Shown one piece after another: positions 50,204 to 59,187 of a DNA stretch of 64,000 nt. Numbering within the stretch: the stretch's first letter is position 1; each line of letters begins with the position of its first letter. The translations under genes and the position numbers were made by a program. The stretch lies in assembly GCA_017557435.1 (NCBI GenBank), contig JAFYYR010000029.1, positions 62,001 to 126,000 on the forward strand. Direction: 5' to 3'. The notes under the pieces were generated by a model. That model saw only the letters and a list, made by a program, of their open reading frames with translations. It ran no database searches and had not been told where the DNA came from. Source of the stretch: Pseudobutyrivibrio sp. GTDB lineage: Bacteria; Bacillota; Clostridia; Lachnospirales; Lachnospiraceae.

Positions 50204-51415
50204 ATGGCAGAAGCAGTTGTTGTACTTAAAAAGGGTGAAGGTAGAACAATTAAAGCTGGTGGGGCTTGGATTTTTGACAACGAGATTGATACCATTACAG
50301 GTTCTTTTGAAAATGGTGATATAGTTATTGTTCATGATTTCGATGGCTATATGATGGGCCGTGGCTTTATTAACACTAATTCAAAGATTAGAGTTCGTAT
50401 GCTTACCCGAGACAAGGAGCAACAAATCGACGAAGATTTTATTCGTATGCGTGTGAAAAATGCATGGGAATATCGTAAAAACGTATTGCTTCCAGTTGAT
50501 TTAAATTGTTGTCGTGTTATCTTCGGCGAGGCTGACTTTTTACCTGGCCTTGTCATAGATAAATATGATGATGTGCTTGTGGTAGAGTCACTGGCTCTTG
50601 GTATTGATAAGTTTAAGATTCAAATTGTTGATTATTTAAAAGAACTTCTTTTGGCTGATGGCTTTTCAGTTCGTGGTGTTTATGAGCGAAGTGATGCGGC
50701 CGTTAGAAAAAAAGAGGGAATGGCACCTTACAAGGGATTCATTGGTGATGAGTTTGATACCAATGTTGAGATTGTGGAGAATGGCGTCCACTATATGGTG
50801 GATGTTGTAAATGGCCAAAAGACAGGATTTTTCCTGGATCAGAAATACAATCGTCTGGCAATACAGCGATTATGCAAGGATAAGAAAGTATTAGATTGCT
50901 TCACCCATATGGGGACATTTGCACTTAACGCTGGTATTGCAGGAGCAGCAGAGGTTACTGGCCTTGATATCTCTGAATTTGCTGTTGAACAGGCGACTAA
51001 CAATGCTAAACTAAATGGTCTAGATTCACGAGTTAAATTTAGACAGGCCAATGTTTTAGATGAGCTTCCAAAACTAAATGAAGCAGGGGAGAGTTATGAT
51101 GTGGTTATTCTTGACCCTCCTGCATTTACAAAGTCTAGAGAGGCTACAAAAAATGCCATGAAGGGGTATCGTGAGATTAACATGAAAGGAATGAAGCTGG
51201 TTAAGGATGGCGGATACCTCGCGACATGCTCATGTTCTCACTTTATGACACAAGAGCTTTTCGTAAAAGTAATAGGGCAAGCTGCAAAAGCAGCCCATAA
51301 GAGACTTCGCCAGGTTGAGTTTAGAACTCAGGCGCCAGATCATCCAATACTATGGGCAGCTGATGAAAGCTACTATTTAAAATTCCTTGTTTTCCAAGTG
51401 GTTGACGAGAAATAG
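50204..51415 (+). CDS. RlmI-like class I rRNA methyltransferase (PUA + SAM domain)
   Basis: A 403-residue 23S rRNA (cytosine-C5)-methyltransferase-like protein. An N-terminal PUA domain (VVLKKGEGRTIKAGGAWIFDNEI, residues ~1-75) is followed by a middle EEHEE region. The Rossmann methyltransferase then has VLDCFTHMGTFALNAGIAGAAEVTGLDIS and the active-site VVILDPPAFTKSREATKNAMKGYREI, then LATCSCSHFM with the catalytic Cys. It follows thrS by 11 bases. Homologous to RlmI/YwbD. Confidence 0.9.
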   Translation: MAEAVVVLKKGEGRTIKAGGAWIFDNEIDTITGSFENGDIVIVHDFDGYMMGRGFINTNSKIRVRMLTRDKEQQIDEDFIRMRVKNAWEYRKNVLLPVDLNCCRVIFGEADFLPGLVIDKYDDVLVVESLALGIDKFKIQIVDYLKELLLADGFSVRGVYERSDAAVRKKEGMAPYKGFIGDEFDTNVEIVENGVHYMVDVVNGQKTGFFLDQKYNRLAIQRLCKDKKVLDCFTHMGTFALNAGIAGAAEVTGLDISEFAVEQATNNAKLNGLDSRVKFRQANVLDELPKLNEAGESYDVVILDPPAFTKSREATKNAMKGYREINMKGMKLVKDGGYLATCSCSHFMTQELFVKVIGQAAKAAHKRLRQVEFRTQAPDHPILWAADESYYLKFLVFQVVDEK

Positions 51416-51443
51416 AACTGTTAATTACATAAATACATATTAT

Positions 51444-51480
51444 AAACCGCCTGATATTGTAGTATTACAGGCGGTTTTAT
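51444..51480 (+). terminator. Rho-independent terminator after the methyltransferase
   Basis: AAACCGCCTG (51444-51453) pairs with CAGGCGGTTT (51468-51477), followed by TATTG. Confidence 0.85.
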
Positions 51481-51493
51481 TGTTATAACACAT

Positions 51494-52282
51494 ATGAGTA
51501 AAAAAGTAAGTAAAGGATTATTATTATCAAATATAAAAAAGGATTACACTTTATCTATTGTTGCAACCCTTAAGGGGAAGAAATTGGATTTGCCCCTTGA
51601 ATATGCGGAATTAACAGATGAAGAGTACAACGAATTGACAGAAAAATATGGAAAAGAGATTTTGCCCCTTGAACCAATAGTTAGGCAGTGGGAAGAGAAG
51701 CTTCTTGAAATTTCATTTAAGGGCCATGAGTCAGTTTTGGAGCTTTTTGTAGTTACAAATGAGGAAGTGTTTCAATGGACGGCTGTTAAGGTCTTTAGGA
51801 TAAATCTATCCACCGGTAGATATATCAATATGATTATTTCTGATTTGATTTGCGGAAAGAAGTATAATCGCAGACGTGGTGTAAGAATCAATATCGATAA
51901 GGTTATGAATTTAATGCAGGAAGGTGAGAACTTTCATGTTATAGTTAAGGATTTATCTTATTGTGGTGTTGGCTTCTTTGAATTAGGTGAGGGAATGGTA
52001 AAAAAGGGTGTACCTTTTATTTTACATTTAACTGAAACCGGTGAAGACGGAGAAGAGAAGCTTGTTGGCAAGCTTGTTGGAAAAATATTGCATCAGAGAA
52101 AAGATGCAGGCGGTGTATTTAGTGGATGTATTTTATCTACTAAGCATGCGGCATTTCTTCAGAGATATATTGCGATGAAGCAAATGGAACAAATTAGCGG
52201 AAGAAAGCAAAACTTCAGCATCTCACATAATGCTAGCGGCGAAGACTGGAAGAGTGAAATAGTAGATAGACTTAATGAGTAA
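51494..52282 (+). CDS. PilZ-domain protein (probable c-di-GMP receptor)
   Basis: A 262-residue protein. The N-terminal ~130 residues contain helices and strands without a named domain. From about 125 a PilZ domain follows, with the c-di-GMP binding pattern NRRRGVRINI (RxxxR-type) and HVIVKDLSYCGVGFFELG (DxSxxG). A basic C-terminal tail (QISGRKQNFSISHN) ends it. The layout resembles YcgR-like flagellar brakes, but no YcgR N-domain is certain. A diguanylate cyclase gene lies at 60045-61505. The start is ATG 51494 with a weak ribosome site. Confidence 0.75.
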   Translation: MSKKVSKGLLLSNIKKDYTLSIVATLKGKKLDLPLEYAELTDEEYNELTEKYGKEILPLEPIVRQWEEKLLEISFKGHESVLELFVVTNEEVFQWTAVKVFRINLSTGRYINMIISDLICGKKYNRRRGVRINIDKVMNLMQEGENFHVIVKDLSYCGVGFFELGEGMVKKGVPFILHLTETGEDGEEKLVGKLVGKILHQRKDAGGVFSGCILSTKHAAFLQRYIAMKQMEQISGRKQNFSISHNASGEDWKSEIVDRLNE

Positions 52283-52334
52283 TACCCCAAATATAAATAA
52301 TTAAGAATTTGTTAAAAATTTTTAACAGTTATTA

Positions 52335-52396
52335 TTGTAGTGCTTCCTTTGTTATGTTAAAATTTTGTCATTACGTAGGTATTCCGGTTCTACGTA
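52335..52396 (+). promoter_or_regulatory. Promoter with 5' hairpin before the small membrane protein
   Basis: TTGTAG (52335-52340) and an extended TGTTAAAAT -10 (52355-52363) spaced 17 bases give a strong promoter. The inverted repeat TACGTAG (52372-52378)/CTACGTA (52390-52396) lies at the predicted 5' end of the mRNA. A perfect palindrome GTTAAAAATTTTTAAC lies further upstream, near 52312-52327. Confidence 0.55.
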
Positions 52397-52427
52397 TATA
52401 TTAAAAATTTAATTTAGGAGGTACGTT

Positions 52428-52670
52428 ATGGGCGTAGCATCACTAGTACTTGGTATTATTTCAATCGTAATCGGATTATTTTCTGGCGGAGTTTTAGGAT
52501 GGTTAGGAGCAATTATTGCTATCATCGGTATCGTTTTAGGAGCTCTTGGCAAGAAGAATCCTGAGTCAAAGGGTATTGCAACAGGCGGTTTGGTTTGCTC
52601 TATCATTGGCTTAATTCTTTGCTTACTTCTTTACATTGCTTGCGCAGCTTGTGTTGGTGCATTAGTTTAA
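52428..52670 (+). CDS. Small two-helix membrane protein (DUF4190-like)
   Basis: An 80-residue protein with two hydrophobic, Gly/Ile-rich stretches: VLGIISIVIGLFSGGVLGWLGAII (residues ~7-40) and GLVCSIIGLILCLLLYIACAACV (~53-78), joined by GALGKKNPESKGIATGG. The pattern GIATGGLVCSIIGLIL is shared with DUF4190 membrane proteins. TTAGGAGGT precedes the ATG. Its own strong promoter suggests abundant expression. The function is unknown; lgt follows 10 bases later. Confidence 0.8.
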   Translation: MGVASLVLGIISIVIGLFSGGVLGWLGAIIAIIGIVLGALGKKNPESKGIATGGLVCSIIGLILCLLLYIACAACVGALV

Positions 52671-52680
52671 GAGTTAAAGT

Positions 52681-53463
52681 ATGCATGTTTATTTAGAGCT
52701 TTTTGGTCATAAAGTTGCGTCCTACGGCTTTTTTATAGCATTAGGGGGAATAATTGTTAATTTAATTGCGGTTTATATTTTATCTAAACGAAAGATGGAT
52801 ATAAATGACTTTACCATAATTGAATCCATTGGTTTATTAGGAGCATTCATAGGAGCTAAGTTACTTTATTTAGTTGTTTCCTTTAAGGATATTGATTGGT
52901 CTAGAATTACTAATCTGTCTTATTTGACACAGATAATGCAGGGAGGATTCGTTTTTTACGGTGGATTTATTGGTGGAATAATCGCGGCTCTTATAGCCAG
53001 CAAGGCTAATAAAATTGACTTTAGAAGTTATGCTGATGAAGTGATTTTTTTGATTCCACTTGCTCATGCATTTGGTAGAGTTGGATGTTTTATGGCTGGA
53101 TGTTGTTTTGGAAAGCCATATGATGGTCCATTTTCTGTGATTTTTCCAGATAATTCATTTGCAATACATGGCGTAAAGCTTTTTCCAGTCCAATTGTTTG
53201 AAGCTTGCGGACTTGTTATAGTTTCTTTTGCTTTACTATTTTTAAAGAAGCTACTTTCAAGACAGTTTCAAATAGAGTTGTATTTTATTTTATACGGCAT
53301 CTTAAGAATGATTACAGAGACTTTCAGATATGATGCTGCTAGAGGTATATTCTTTGACTTATCTACATCTCAATGGATAAGCATTCTTATGATTACAATT
53401 GGATTAGCGAGTATTTGGATTCAATTAAAGAAATCTAAAGGTAATGAATGTTTGGCTGATTAA
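52681..53463 (+). CDS. lgt: Prolipoprotein diacylglyceryl transferase
   Basis: A 260-residue integral membrane enzyme that adds diacylglycerol to lipobox cysteines. The Lgt signature HAFGRVGCFMAGCCFGKPYDGPFSVIF is clear. GGFVFYGGFIGGIIAALIAS and PVQLFEACGLVI match the family, with about seven helices overall. The N-terminal leader is unusually short. Lipoproteins for it in this window include the sugar-binding protein, the ComEA-like and GerMN proteins. Its stop abuts that of the convergent dus gene with no spacing. Confidence 0.94.
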   Translation: MHVYLELFGHKVASYGFFIALGGIIVNLIAVYILSKRKMDINDFTIIESIGLLGAFIGAKLLYLVVSFKDIDWSRITNLSYLTQIMQGGFVFYGGFIGGIIAALIASKANKIDFRSYADEVIFLIPLAHAFGRVGCFMAGCCFGKPYDGPFSVIFPDNSFAIHGVKLFPVQLFEACGLVIVSFALLFLKKLLSRQFQIELYFILYGILRMITETFRYDAARGIFFDLSTSQWISILMITIGLASIWIQLKKSKGNECLAD

Positions 53464-54429
53464 TTAATTGAATAATAGGCTTATATTACTTTTATATTCA
53501 TTGATTGAATTGGACTTTCGAATTTTCTTAATGGTTTTTGTATCATTAGGGAAGTTTCTTTCCCAGTATGCAATAAATTCCTTCATACGGTGAAGGACTG
53601 GCTTTTCTCCGGAAAGAAGCTGGGTGTATTGGGATAATAGATCATCATGGAATGATTTAAAGATTTTAAGGTCTAGAGGATTTTCTTCTAGGCCTTTTTT
53701 GTATGCCAAAACTAGACCTGGATTAGCAAGTAGTCCACGGCCTATCATGATAGCGTTAATATCAGGATATTTAGAAAATGTATTATCAATATCAGAAATA
53801 GATACAATATCCCCGTTGAAAACAAGTGGGGCCTTAGAGTGAGCGATGGCATATTCGAAAAACTCTGGCTTTAATGGTTCACGGTAAAAGTCCTTTTGAA
53901 TACGAGGATGAATTGTTAATTCAGATATAGGATATTTGTTGTATATGTCTAGAATCTCGTAGAATTCATCGGCTTCTAGCTTGCCTAGACGGGTCTTAAT
54001 GGAAATGTCTGGAGTGTTACAGCCTTTTTTATTACAAACGCTTTCTAGCCCGTTAAATACCTGGTAAAGCATGTTATCAAGCATTTCTGGATAGAAGAGG
54101 AGACCTGAGCCCTTTTTCTTTGCCACCACTGTACCAGAAGGGCATCCTAGATTAAAATTAATCTCTTTGTACCCCAGGGATGCTATTTCTGAAGCAGCCC
54201 ACAAAAAATGCTCAGCATCGTTTGTTAGAAGCTGAGGAACAGTATTTTCTATGTTATTTTTTTCTGGATCAATCTGATTGAATTCTCTTGTAGTGAACTT
54301 GTAAGTGGAGTTAGGAGATAGGAAAGGAGTGAAGTATTTATCTATTCCTCCGTAATATTTTTCAAATGTGTTTCTGAAAATGCTATCAGTAACTCCCTCA
54401 AGTGGAGCAAAGTATATTTTTAGTTTCAT
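53464..54429 (-). CDS. dus: tRNA-dihydrouridine synthase
   Basis: A 321-residue FMN TIM-barrel enzyme that reduces uridine in tRNA. It opens with KIYFAPLEGVTDSIFRNTFEKYYGG. EINFNLGCPSGTVVAKKKGSGLLFYPE carries the catalytic cysteine. Later ELTIHPRIQKDFYREP (the usual HGRT region is altered), LVFNGDIVSISD and AIMIGRGLLANPGLV follow. ATG 54429 has GGAG eight bases upstream; a longer reading from 54483 runs into the rpsT terminator region. It lies directly downstream of rpsT. Confidence 0.92.
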   Translation of the reverse strand: MKLKIYFAPLEGVTDSIFRNTFEKYYGGIDKYFTPFLSPNSTYKFTTREFNQIDPEKNNIENTVPQLLTNDAEHFLWAASEIASLGYKEINFNLGCPSGTVVAKKKGSGLLFYPEMLDNMLYQVFNGLESVCNKKGCNTPDISIKTRLGKLEADEFYEILDIYNKYPISELTIHPRIQKDFYREPLKPEFFEYAIAHSKAPLVFNGDIVSISDIDNTFSKYPDINAIMIGRGLLANPGLVLAYKKGLEENPLDLKIFKSFHDDLLSQYTQLLSGEKPVLHRMKEFIAYWERNFPNDTKTIKKIRKSNSINEYKSNISLLFN

Positions 54430-54470
54430 AAAATATCTCCAATAAGTGGTGGTATAAGCAAAGCTTACAA

Positions 54471-54503
54471 TAAAAAACTCCAAGGTTGACGGGACCTTGG
54501 AGT
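54471..54503 (-). terminator. Rho-independent terminator of rpsT
   Basis: On the minus strand ACTCCAAGGT (54503-54494) pairs with ACCTTGGAGT (54486-54477), followed by TTTTTTA, a classic terminator 18 bases after the rpsT stop. Confidence 0.92.
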
Positions 54504-54520
54504 AAGTATTTTAAATATTA

Positions 54521-54784
54521 TTAAGCAAGTGTGTTAACAAGCTTTGTAAGACGAGATACCTTACGGCTTACAGTGTTGTCATGATAAACACCCTTTGAAC
54601 CAGCCATCTCGATAACCTTGATAGCAGCCTTAAGCTCAGACTCAGCAAGTGCCTTATCCTTAGCTTCTACAGCAGCCTCAACACGCTTAACGTATGTCTT
54701 AACCTCAGATCTGATAGCTTTGTTTCTCTCTGTCTTAACAGCTGTAACTAATACACGCTTCTTTGCAGACTTGATATTTGCCAT
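54521..54784 (-). CDS. rpsT: 30S ribosomal protein S20
   Basis: An 87-residue basic helical protein that binds 16S rRNA early in 30S assembly. ANIKSAKKRVLVTAVKTERNKAIRSEVKTYVKRVEA and SKGVYHDNTVSRKVSRLTKLVN match the family. GGAGGTG precedes the ATG. It has its own promoter and terminator. The gpr and spoIIP genes common nearby in spore-formers are absent. Confidence 0.97.
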   Translation of the reverse strand: MANIKSAKKRVLVTAVKTERNKAIRSEVKTYVKRVEAAVEAKDKALAESELKAAIKVIEMAGSKGVYHDNTVSRKVSRLTKLVNTLA

Positions 54785-54874
54785 GTGTTGCTACACCTCC
54801 AATTTTTATGAATTAAATAATTTACAATAAATTGCGCTGTAGCCGGACACGGACAGTTCAACGCATACTCGAAT

Positions 54875-54903
54875 ATAATAGATAATTAAGTGGGGTTTGT
54901 CAA
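54875..54903 (-). promoter_or_regulatory. Consensus promoter of rpsT
   Basis: Minus-strand TTGACA (54903-54898) and TATTAT (54880-54875) with 17-base spacing. The predicted leader is about 85 bases with some inverted symmetry, where S20 autoregulation could act. Confidence 0.8.
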
Positions 54904-55020
54904 TAGATATACGATATTTTATTGAAGAAATCCTCAATTTATAAGAATGCAACCACTGGTTGACAAATTGAAAAGTTAAGTTTCTAGTGGACAGCAGGGT
55001 TATTTTATATGATAATCGTC

Positions 55021-55039
55021 GCAAAGACAAATACTTTGC
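55021..55039. promoter_or_regulatory. Inverted repeat upstream of the XRE regulator
   Basis: GCAAAG-ACAAATA-CTTTGC at 55021-55039, about 30 bases before the XRE gene, is a candidate autoregulatory operator. Confidence 0.4.
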
Positions 55040-55068
55040 AATAAATCTTTATTATAGAAAGGTGCAAT

Positions 55069-55854
55069 ATGAATTTATCAGAAAAGATTATCGATGAAAG
55101 AAAAAAGAAGGGTTGGTCTCAAGAAGAACTGGCAGATAAACTTGATGTATCAAGACAATCTGTTTCAAAATGGGAAGGCGGCTTGAGCATACCTGAAGTT
55201 GAGAAAATTGTAAAGATGGCGGAGTTATTTGGCGTTTCTACTGATTACTTATTAAATTATAAGGTTGAAAAAGAAACCGAGAATAATGTGTATGAGCAAA
55301 AACCATTACGTGTAGTTTCATTAAATGAAGCTACTGAGTTCTTAAGCGTTAGGGCAGAGGTATTGAAGAAGATTGCACTAGCGTGCGCTATTTGTGTAAC
55401 AAGCCCTATAATACCTCTTATTGTTATTGGCAGTTCATATTTCAAGGCGTTGGACCTACCTTTAGGAGGGGCGGTGGCTATCGCACTTCTATTTTTACTC
55501 ATCCATGTTTCTTTTGCGGTTGTGATTTTTATTCGTCAGGGATTCAAATTAGAAAAATATCATTATTTATTAAAAGAAAAATTTGTTCTTGGTGAAGGCG
55601 TAGAAAAAATGGTTAAAGAAAAGCTGGCTCAGATGAGAAATGGTGGTATTGCTGCTTTATGTGCAGGAATTGTGCTTTGCATTCTCGGGGCAATGCCTAT
55701 AGTAATAGGTGCCCTTATGGAGGTGAGTAATTTTACCTTAGTATGCCTTACTGCAGCATTGCTATTTGTAGTATCTATTGCAATTTATCTTTTAGCTGGA
55801 ATTTGTGGTGGATGTGTTTCTTATAGAACGTTTTTACATAATAAGAATAAGTAG
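55069..55854 (+). CDS. XRE-family regulator with C-terminal membrane domain
   Basis: A 261-residue protein. The N-terminal helix-turn-helix is typical (MNLSEKIIDERKKKGWSQEELADKLDVSRQSVSKWEGGLSIPEVEKIVKMAELFGVSTDYLL, residues 1-65). Four hydrophobic helices follow near 100-125, 130-152, 185-215 and 220-250. Such membrane-tethered XRE proteins are common in Firmicutes and may sense envelope signals. GAAAGGTG precedes the ATG. A tiny membrane-peptide gene follows 11 bases later, possibly its partner. Confidence 0.88.
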   Translation: MNLSEKIIDERKKKGWSQEELADKLDVSRQSVSKWEGGLSIPEVEKIVKMAELFGVSTDYLLNYKVEKETENNVYEQKPLRVVSLNEATEFLSVRAEVLKKIALACAICVTSPIIPLIVIGSSYFKALDLPLGGAVAIALLFLLIHVSFAVVIFIRQGFKLEKYHYLLKEKFVLGEGVEKMVKEKLAQMRNGGIAALCAGIVLCILGAMPIVIGALMEVSNFTLVCLTAALLFVVSIAIYLLAGICGGCVSYRTFLHNKNK

Positions 55855-55865
55855 AGGAGAATGAT

Positions 55866-55973
55866 ATGTTTATTTTTATGATAATGACTAGTATTTCAGT
55901 GTTAGCATTGAGGATATATTTTGTTACAAAAATAATAGGAGGGATTCTAAATATAATTAGCGCCCTCCTGTAG
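55866..55973 (+). CDS. Small hydrophobic peptide, 35 residues
   Basis: A short frame with a good site (GAGGAG, six bases before ATG 55866) encodes a peptide starting MFIFMIMTSISVLALRIY and ending GILNIISALL, hydrophobic enough for one membrane helix. It lies 11 bases behind the membrane-bound XRE regulator and two bases before the hemW stop on the other strand. It may be a small membrane partner; it could also be chance, as the 3' half overlaps the hemW terminator hairpin. Confidence 0.4.
   Translation: MFIFMIMTSISVLALRIYFVTKIIGGILNIISALL
55937..55969 (-). terminator. Terminator-like hairpin after hemW
   Basis: On the minus strand AGGAGGG (55969-55963) and CCCTCCT (55943-55937) form a stem with a 19-base loop, followed by ATTATTTTT. 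Confidence 0.6.
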
Positions 55974-55975
55974 AT

Positions 55976-57178
55976 TTATTTGTCCAATAAAAATTGAGAA
56001 AGTACTTGATTGCTGACGTCTATTCCAATATCGGTGAGGAATAGGCGTCCTTCTTTTGCTTCCATAAAACCCTGATTTCGAAGGGCTGTGATAATTGGAC
56101 CGTAGATTGCCTCGATATCGATTCCAAACATCTGGTAGAAATCTGAGCGGGCAATGCCGTCAATTTTACGCAGACCAAGGAACATAAACTCTTCCATGGC
56201 GTCTTTTTTTGAAAGTGCCTCCTCATCGTCAAAGTATGGCGAGGTGTGTTCTGAAGGTACGTTTTTGCCTGTAGCTATAGACTCAGAAATCTCGCAATAC
56301 TTGTAGATATCACGGATGTTAGTTGTACGTACATTATCAAATAAAGAAGCAGAGCCTAGGCCAACGCCTAAATAAGGAACTCTATCCCAGTAGCCTACAT
56401 TGTGACGGCAAATTTTACCTCCACGGGCATAGTTGGATATTTCATATCGCTTGTAGCCCTTATTCTCAAGGTATTCCATTGTGAATTTATATAGGCGATA
56501 GGACTCCTCGTCGGTAGGGAGCTCCTCTGTTGGCATGCCAGCCTGCTGTTTGACTGCATCAAACTTGTACTTATCATAAAAAGGTGTGCCTTTTTCAATG
56601 ATAAGAGAGTATGCAGAAATATGCTCTGGACGAAGCATAGTAACAGAGCTAAGTGTATGTTCCAGCTTTTCTATAGTCTGGTGTGGAAGGCCTGTTATTA
56701 TGTCTACATTTACATTATCAAAGCCTGCCTTTCTAACTAAATCAAAGGTATGTAAAAATCTATTGTAGTCATGTATTCGACCCAATTCCTTTAACTCATC
56801 ATCATTGGCTGATTGAAGGCCGATGCTAAGACGATTGATGCCAATTGAGCGATAAACATTGAGCTTTTCAGAAGAGAGAGTACCAGGATTACACTCAACT
56901 GAAATCTCTGCCAAAGGGTCAAGCTTAAAACATTCTTTGACTGTAGTGATAATGGCATCCATTAAATCCTCGGAAAGCCATGAAGGAGTGCCACCTCCCA
57001 CATAAATAGTGGAGATGATACAGCCTGGATGCTTTGCACCAACATATTTTATTTCATTACAAAGAGCAGCGACATAACGTCGCTGCATTTTTTCGTCAAA
57101 GACTCCAGAAAGGAAATCGCAATATAAACATTTTTTAACACAAAAAGGTATATGAATATACAGTTCGATAGGAGTCAT
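55976..57178 (-). CDS. hemW: HemW, radical SAM heme chaperone-like (formerly HemN-like)
   Basis: A 400-residue radical SAM protein. The 4Fe-4S cysteines Cys13, Cys17 and Cys20 are in HIPFCVKKCLYCDF. IYVGGGTPSWLS, EISVECNPGTL, RLSIGLQSANDDELKELGRIHDYN and NVDIITGLPHQT follow, and a C-terminal HemN_C domain ends it (EFMFLGLRKIDGIARSDF). Such proteins carry heme to respiratory enzymes; true oxygen-independent coproporphyrinogen oxidase is less likely because residues upstream of the cluster are missing. ATG 57178 is next to the lepA stop, with GAGG before it. Co-transcription with lepA is typical. Confidence 0.92.
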   Translation of the reverse strand: MTPIELYIHIPFCVKKCLYCDFLSGVFDEKMQRRYVAALCNEIKYVGAKHPGCIISTIYVGGGTPSWLSEDLMDAIITTVKECFKLDPLAEISVECNPGTLSSEKLNVYRSIGINRLSIGLQSANDDELKELGRIHDYNRFLHTFDLVRKAGFDNVNVDIITGLPHQTIEKLEHTLSSVTMLRPEHISAYSLIIEKGTPFYDKYKFDAVKQQAGMPTEELPTDEESYRLYKFTMEYLENKGYKRYEISNYARGGKICRHNVGYWDRVPYLGVGLGSASLFDNVRTTNIRDIYKYCEISESIATGKNVPSEHTSPYFDDEEALSKKDAMEEFMFLGLRKIDGIARSDFYQMFGIDIEAIYGPIITALRNQGFMEAKEGRLFLTDIGIDVSNQVLSQFLLDK

Positions 57179-57179
57179 A

Positions 57180-58985
57180 TTAGTCCTCATCTAATTTAAG
57201 AACGCTCATGAAGGCTGCCTGTGGAATCTCTACATTGCCTACCTGACGCATTCGTTTTTTACCTTCTTTTTGCTTTTCAAGAAGCTTCTTCTTTCGAGAA
57301 ATATCACCGCCGTAACACTTTGCAAGTACGTCTTTTCTCATGGCCTTAACTGTCTCGCGGGCGATAACCTTTGATCCAACAGCAGCCTGAATAGGAATCT
57401 CAAATAAGTGACGAGGGATTTCGTCCTTGAGCTTTTCGCACATCTTACGACCACGCTCGTAAGCAGTGCCTGAGAATACGATGAATGAAAGAGCATCAAC
57501 TTCTTCTTTATTAATAAGAATATCAAGCTTAACAAGCTCTGATTTCATGTAACCCTTCATTTCATAATCAAATGATGCATATCCGCGGGAACGGCTCTTA
57601 AGTGCATCAAAGAAATCGTAAATGATTTCATTAAGTGGGAGAGTATATTTGATAAGTGCACGAGTCTCCTCGATATACTCCATACTAATATACTGACCAC
57701 GGCGCTCCTGACATAAGTCCATGATTGCACCGATGAAATCAGAAGTTACCATAATTTCTGCCTCAACAATAGGCTCTTCCATGTAATCAATCTCAGATGG
57801 ATCAGGAAGATTGCTAGGATTGGTAAGTTCTATCATTGTGCCATCTGTCTTATGAACTCTATAAACAACTGATGGAGCAGTAGTAACAAGGTCAAGATTG
57901 TACTCACGCTCAAGTCTCTCCTGAATAATCTCTAAATGTAAAAGTCCAAGGAATCCGCATCTGAAACCAAAACCAAGGGCAACAGATGTCTCTGGCTCAA
58001 ACTGTAAAGCTGCATCATTCAGCTGAAGCTTCTCTAAAGCATCGCGAAGGTCTGGATACTTTGCGCCATCTGCTGGATATAGACCACAGTAAACCATAGG
58101 GTTAACCTTTTTGTAACCTGGAAGTGGCTCTGGAGCTGGCTTGTTAACATGAGTGATAGTATCACCTACACGAGTGTCTCTAACATTTTTAATAGAAGCT
58201 GTCATGTAACCAACCATGCCGGCAGGAAGCTCGTCGCAAGGAATAAACTGGCCTGCGCCGAAATATCCAACCTCTACAACGTCAAACTCAGCCCCTGTAG
58301 CCATCATACGGACCTTATCACCTACTTTAAGTGTGCCTTCCTTAACACGACAGAAGACGATAACACCCTTGTATGGGTCATATAATGAGTCGAAGATAAG
58401 TGCCTGAAGAGGTGCATTTACATTACCCTTTGGTGCAGGAAGCTGATTAACAATAGCCTCTAAAACATCGTGAATATTAAGACCTGTCTTAGCTGAAATC
58501 TGTGGGGCGTCCTGAGCCTCAAGTCCGATAATGTCCTCAATTTCCTCGATGACACGCTGTGGGTCAGCAGAAGGCAAGTCGATTTTGTTGATTACAGGGA
58601 TAACATCAAGGTCATGGTCAAGTGCCAAGTATACATTGGCAAGTGTCTGAGCCTCAATACCCTGAGCTGCATCTACAACAAGAATAGCCCCATCGCAAGC
58701 TGCAAGGGAGCGGGAAACTTCATAATTAAAATCAACATGACCTGGAGTATCGATAAGATTAAAGATGTACTCCTGACCGTCATCTGCCTTATATATAATA
58801 CGAACTGCCTGAGACTTGATTGTGATACCACGCTCGCGCTCAAGATCCATATTATCAAGAACCTGTGCCTGCATCTCTCTGTCAGTCAAGGTTCCAGTCA
58901 TCTGTATAATACGATCAGCGAGAGTAGATTTACCGTGATCGATATGTGCTACAATACAAAAATTTCTTATTTTACTTTGATCCAT
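57180..58985 (-). CDS. lepA: Elongation factor 4 (LepA)
   Basis: A 601-residue ribosomal GTPase. G1 is [14 protein letters not shown]3 DTPGHVDF, G4 [11 protein letters not shown]. The LepA-specific C-terminal domain ([39 protein letters not shown]) is intact. The protein assists ribosome back-translocation or biogenesis. It overlaps nothing and precedes hemW with four bases between stop and start. Confidence 0.97.
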   Translation of the reverse strand: MDQSKIRNFCIVAHIDHGKSTLADRIIQMTGTLTDREMQAQVLDNMDLERERGITIKSQAVRIIYKADDGQEYIFNLIDTPGHVDFNYEVSRSLAACDGAILVVDAAQGIEAQTLANVYLALDHDLDVIPVINKIDLPSADPQRVIEEIEDIIGLEAQDAPQISAKTGLNIHDVLEAIVNQLPAPKGNVNAPLQALIFDSLYDPYKGVIVFCRVKEGTLKVGDKVRMMATGAEFDVVEVGYFGAGQFIPCDELPAGMVGYMTASIKNVRDTRVGDTITHVNKPAPEPLPGYKKVNPMVYCGLYPADGAKYPDLRDALEKLQLNDAALQFEPETSVALGFGFRCGFLGLLHLEIIQERLEREYNLDLVTTAPSVVYRVHKTDGTMIELTNPSNLPDPSEIDYMEEPIVEAEIMVTSDFIGAIMDLCQERRGQYISMEYIEETRALIKYTLPLNEIIYDFFDALKSRSRGYASFDYEMKGYMKSELVKLDILINKEEVDALSFIVFSGTAYERGRKMCEKLKDEIPRHLFEIPIQAAVGSKVIARETVKAMRKDVLAKCYGGDISRKKKLLEKQKEGKKRMRQVGNVEIPQAAFMSVLKLDED

Positions 58986-59187
58986 AAGTTACCTCTACAA
59001 AAAATACTGAATTTATCTTACCAAAGGATTAGAAAAATAACAATTTTAAAATGATAATCCTTATGCATGCAGGAACAAGAATTAACAACCATGGGGCAAG
59101 AATTAGATAGCTAATATATTTCATAATTGTTACATTCAACTGGAATCCCCTGAAAAACGGGATAATATACTTGGAGGTTATGAAGAA

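Noticed and set aside
54430..54483. 18-codon extension of the dus gene
   Set aside because: It runs into the rpsT terminator, while ATG 54429 has GGAG and gives the family N-terminus.
58614..59054. 146-residue plus-strand frame
   Set aside because: It is antisense to the lepA 5' end, with a composition unlike real proteins here.
59059..59121. Short ORF between lepA and the CBM2 gene
   Set aside because: It has no ribosome site and only about 20 codons; the 58986-59187 gap is best seen as promoter and leader DNA.
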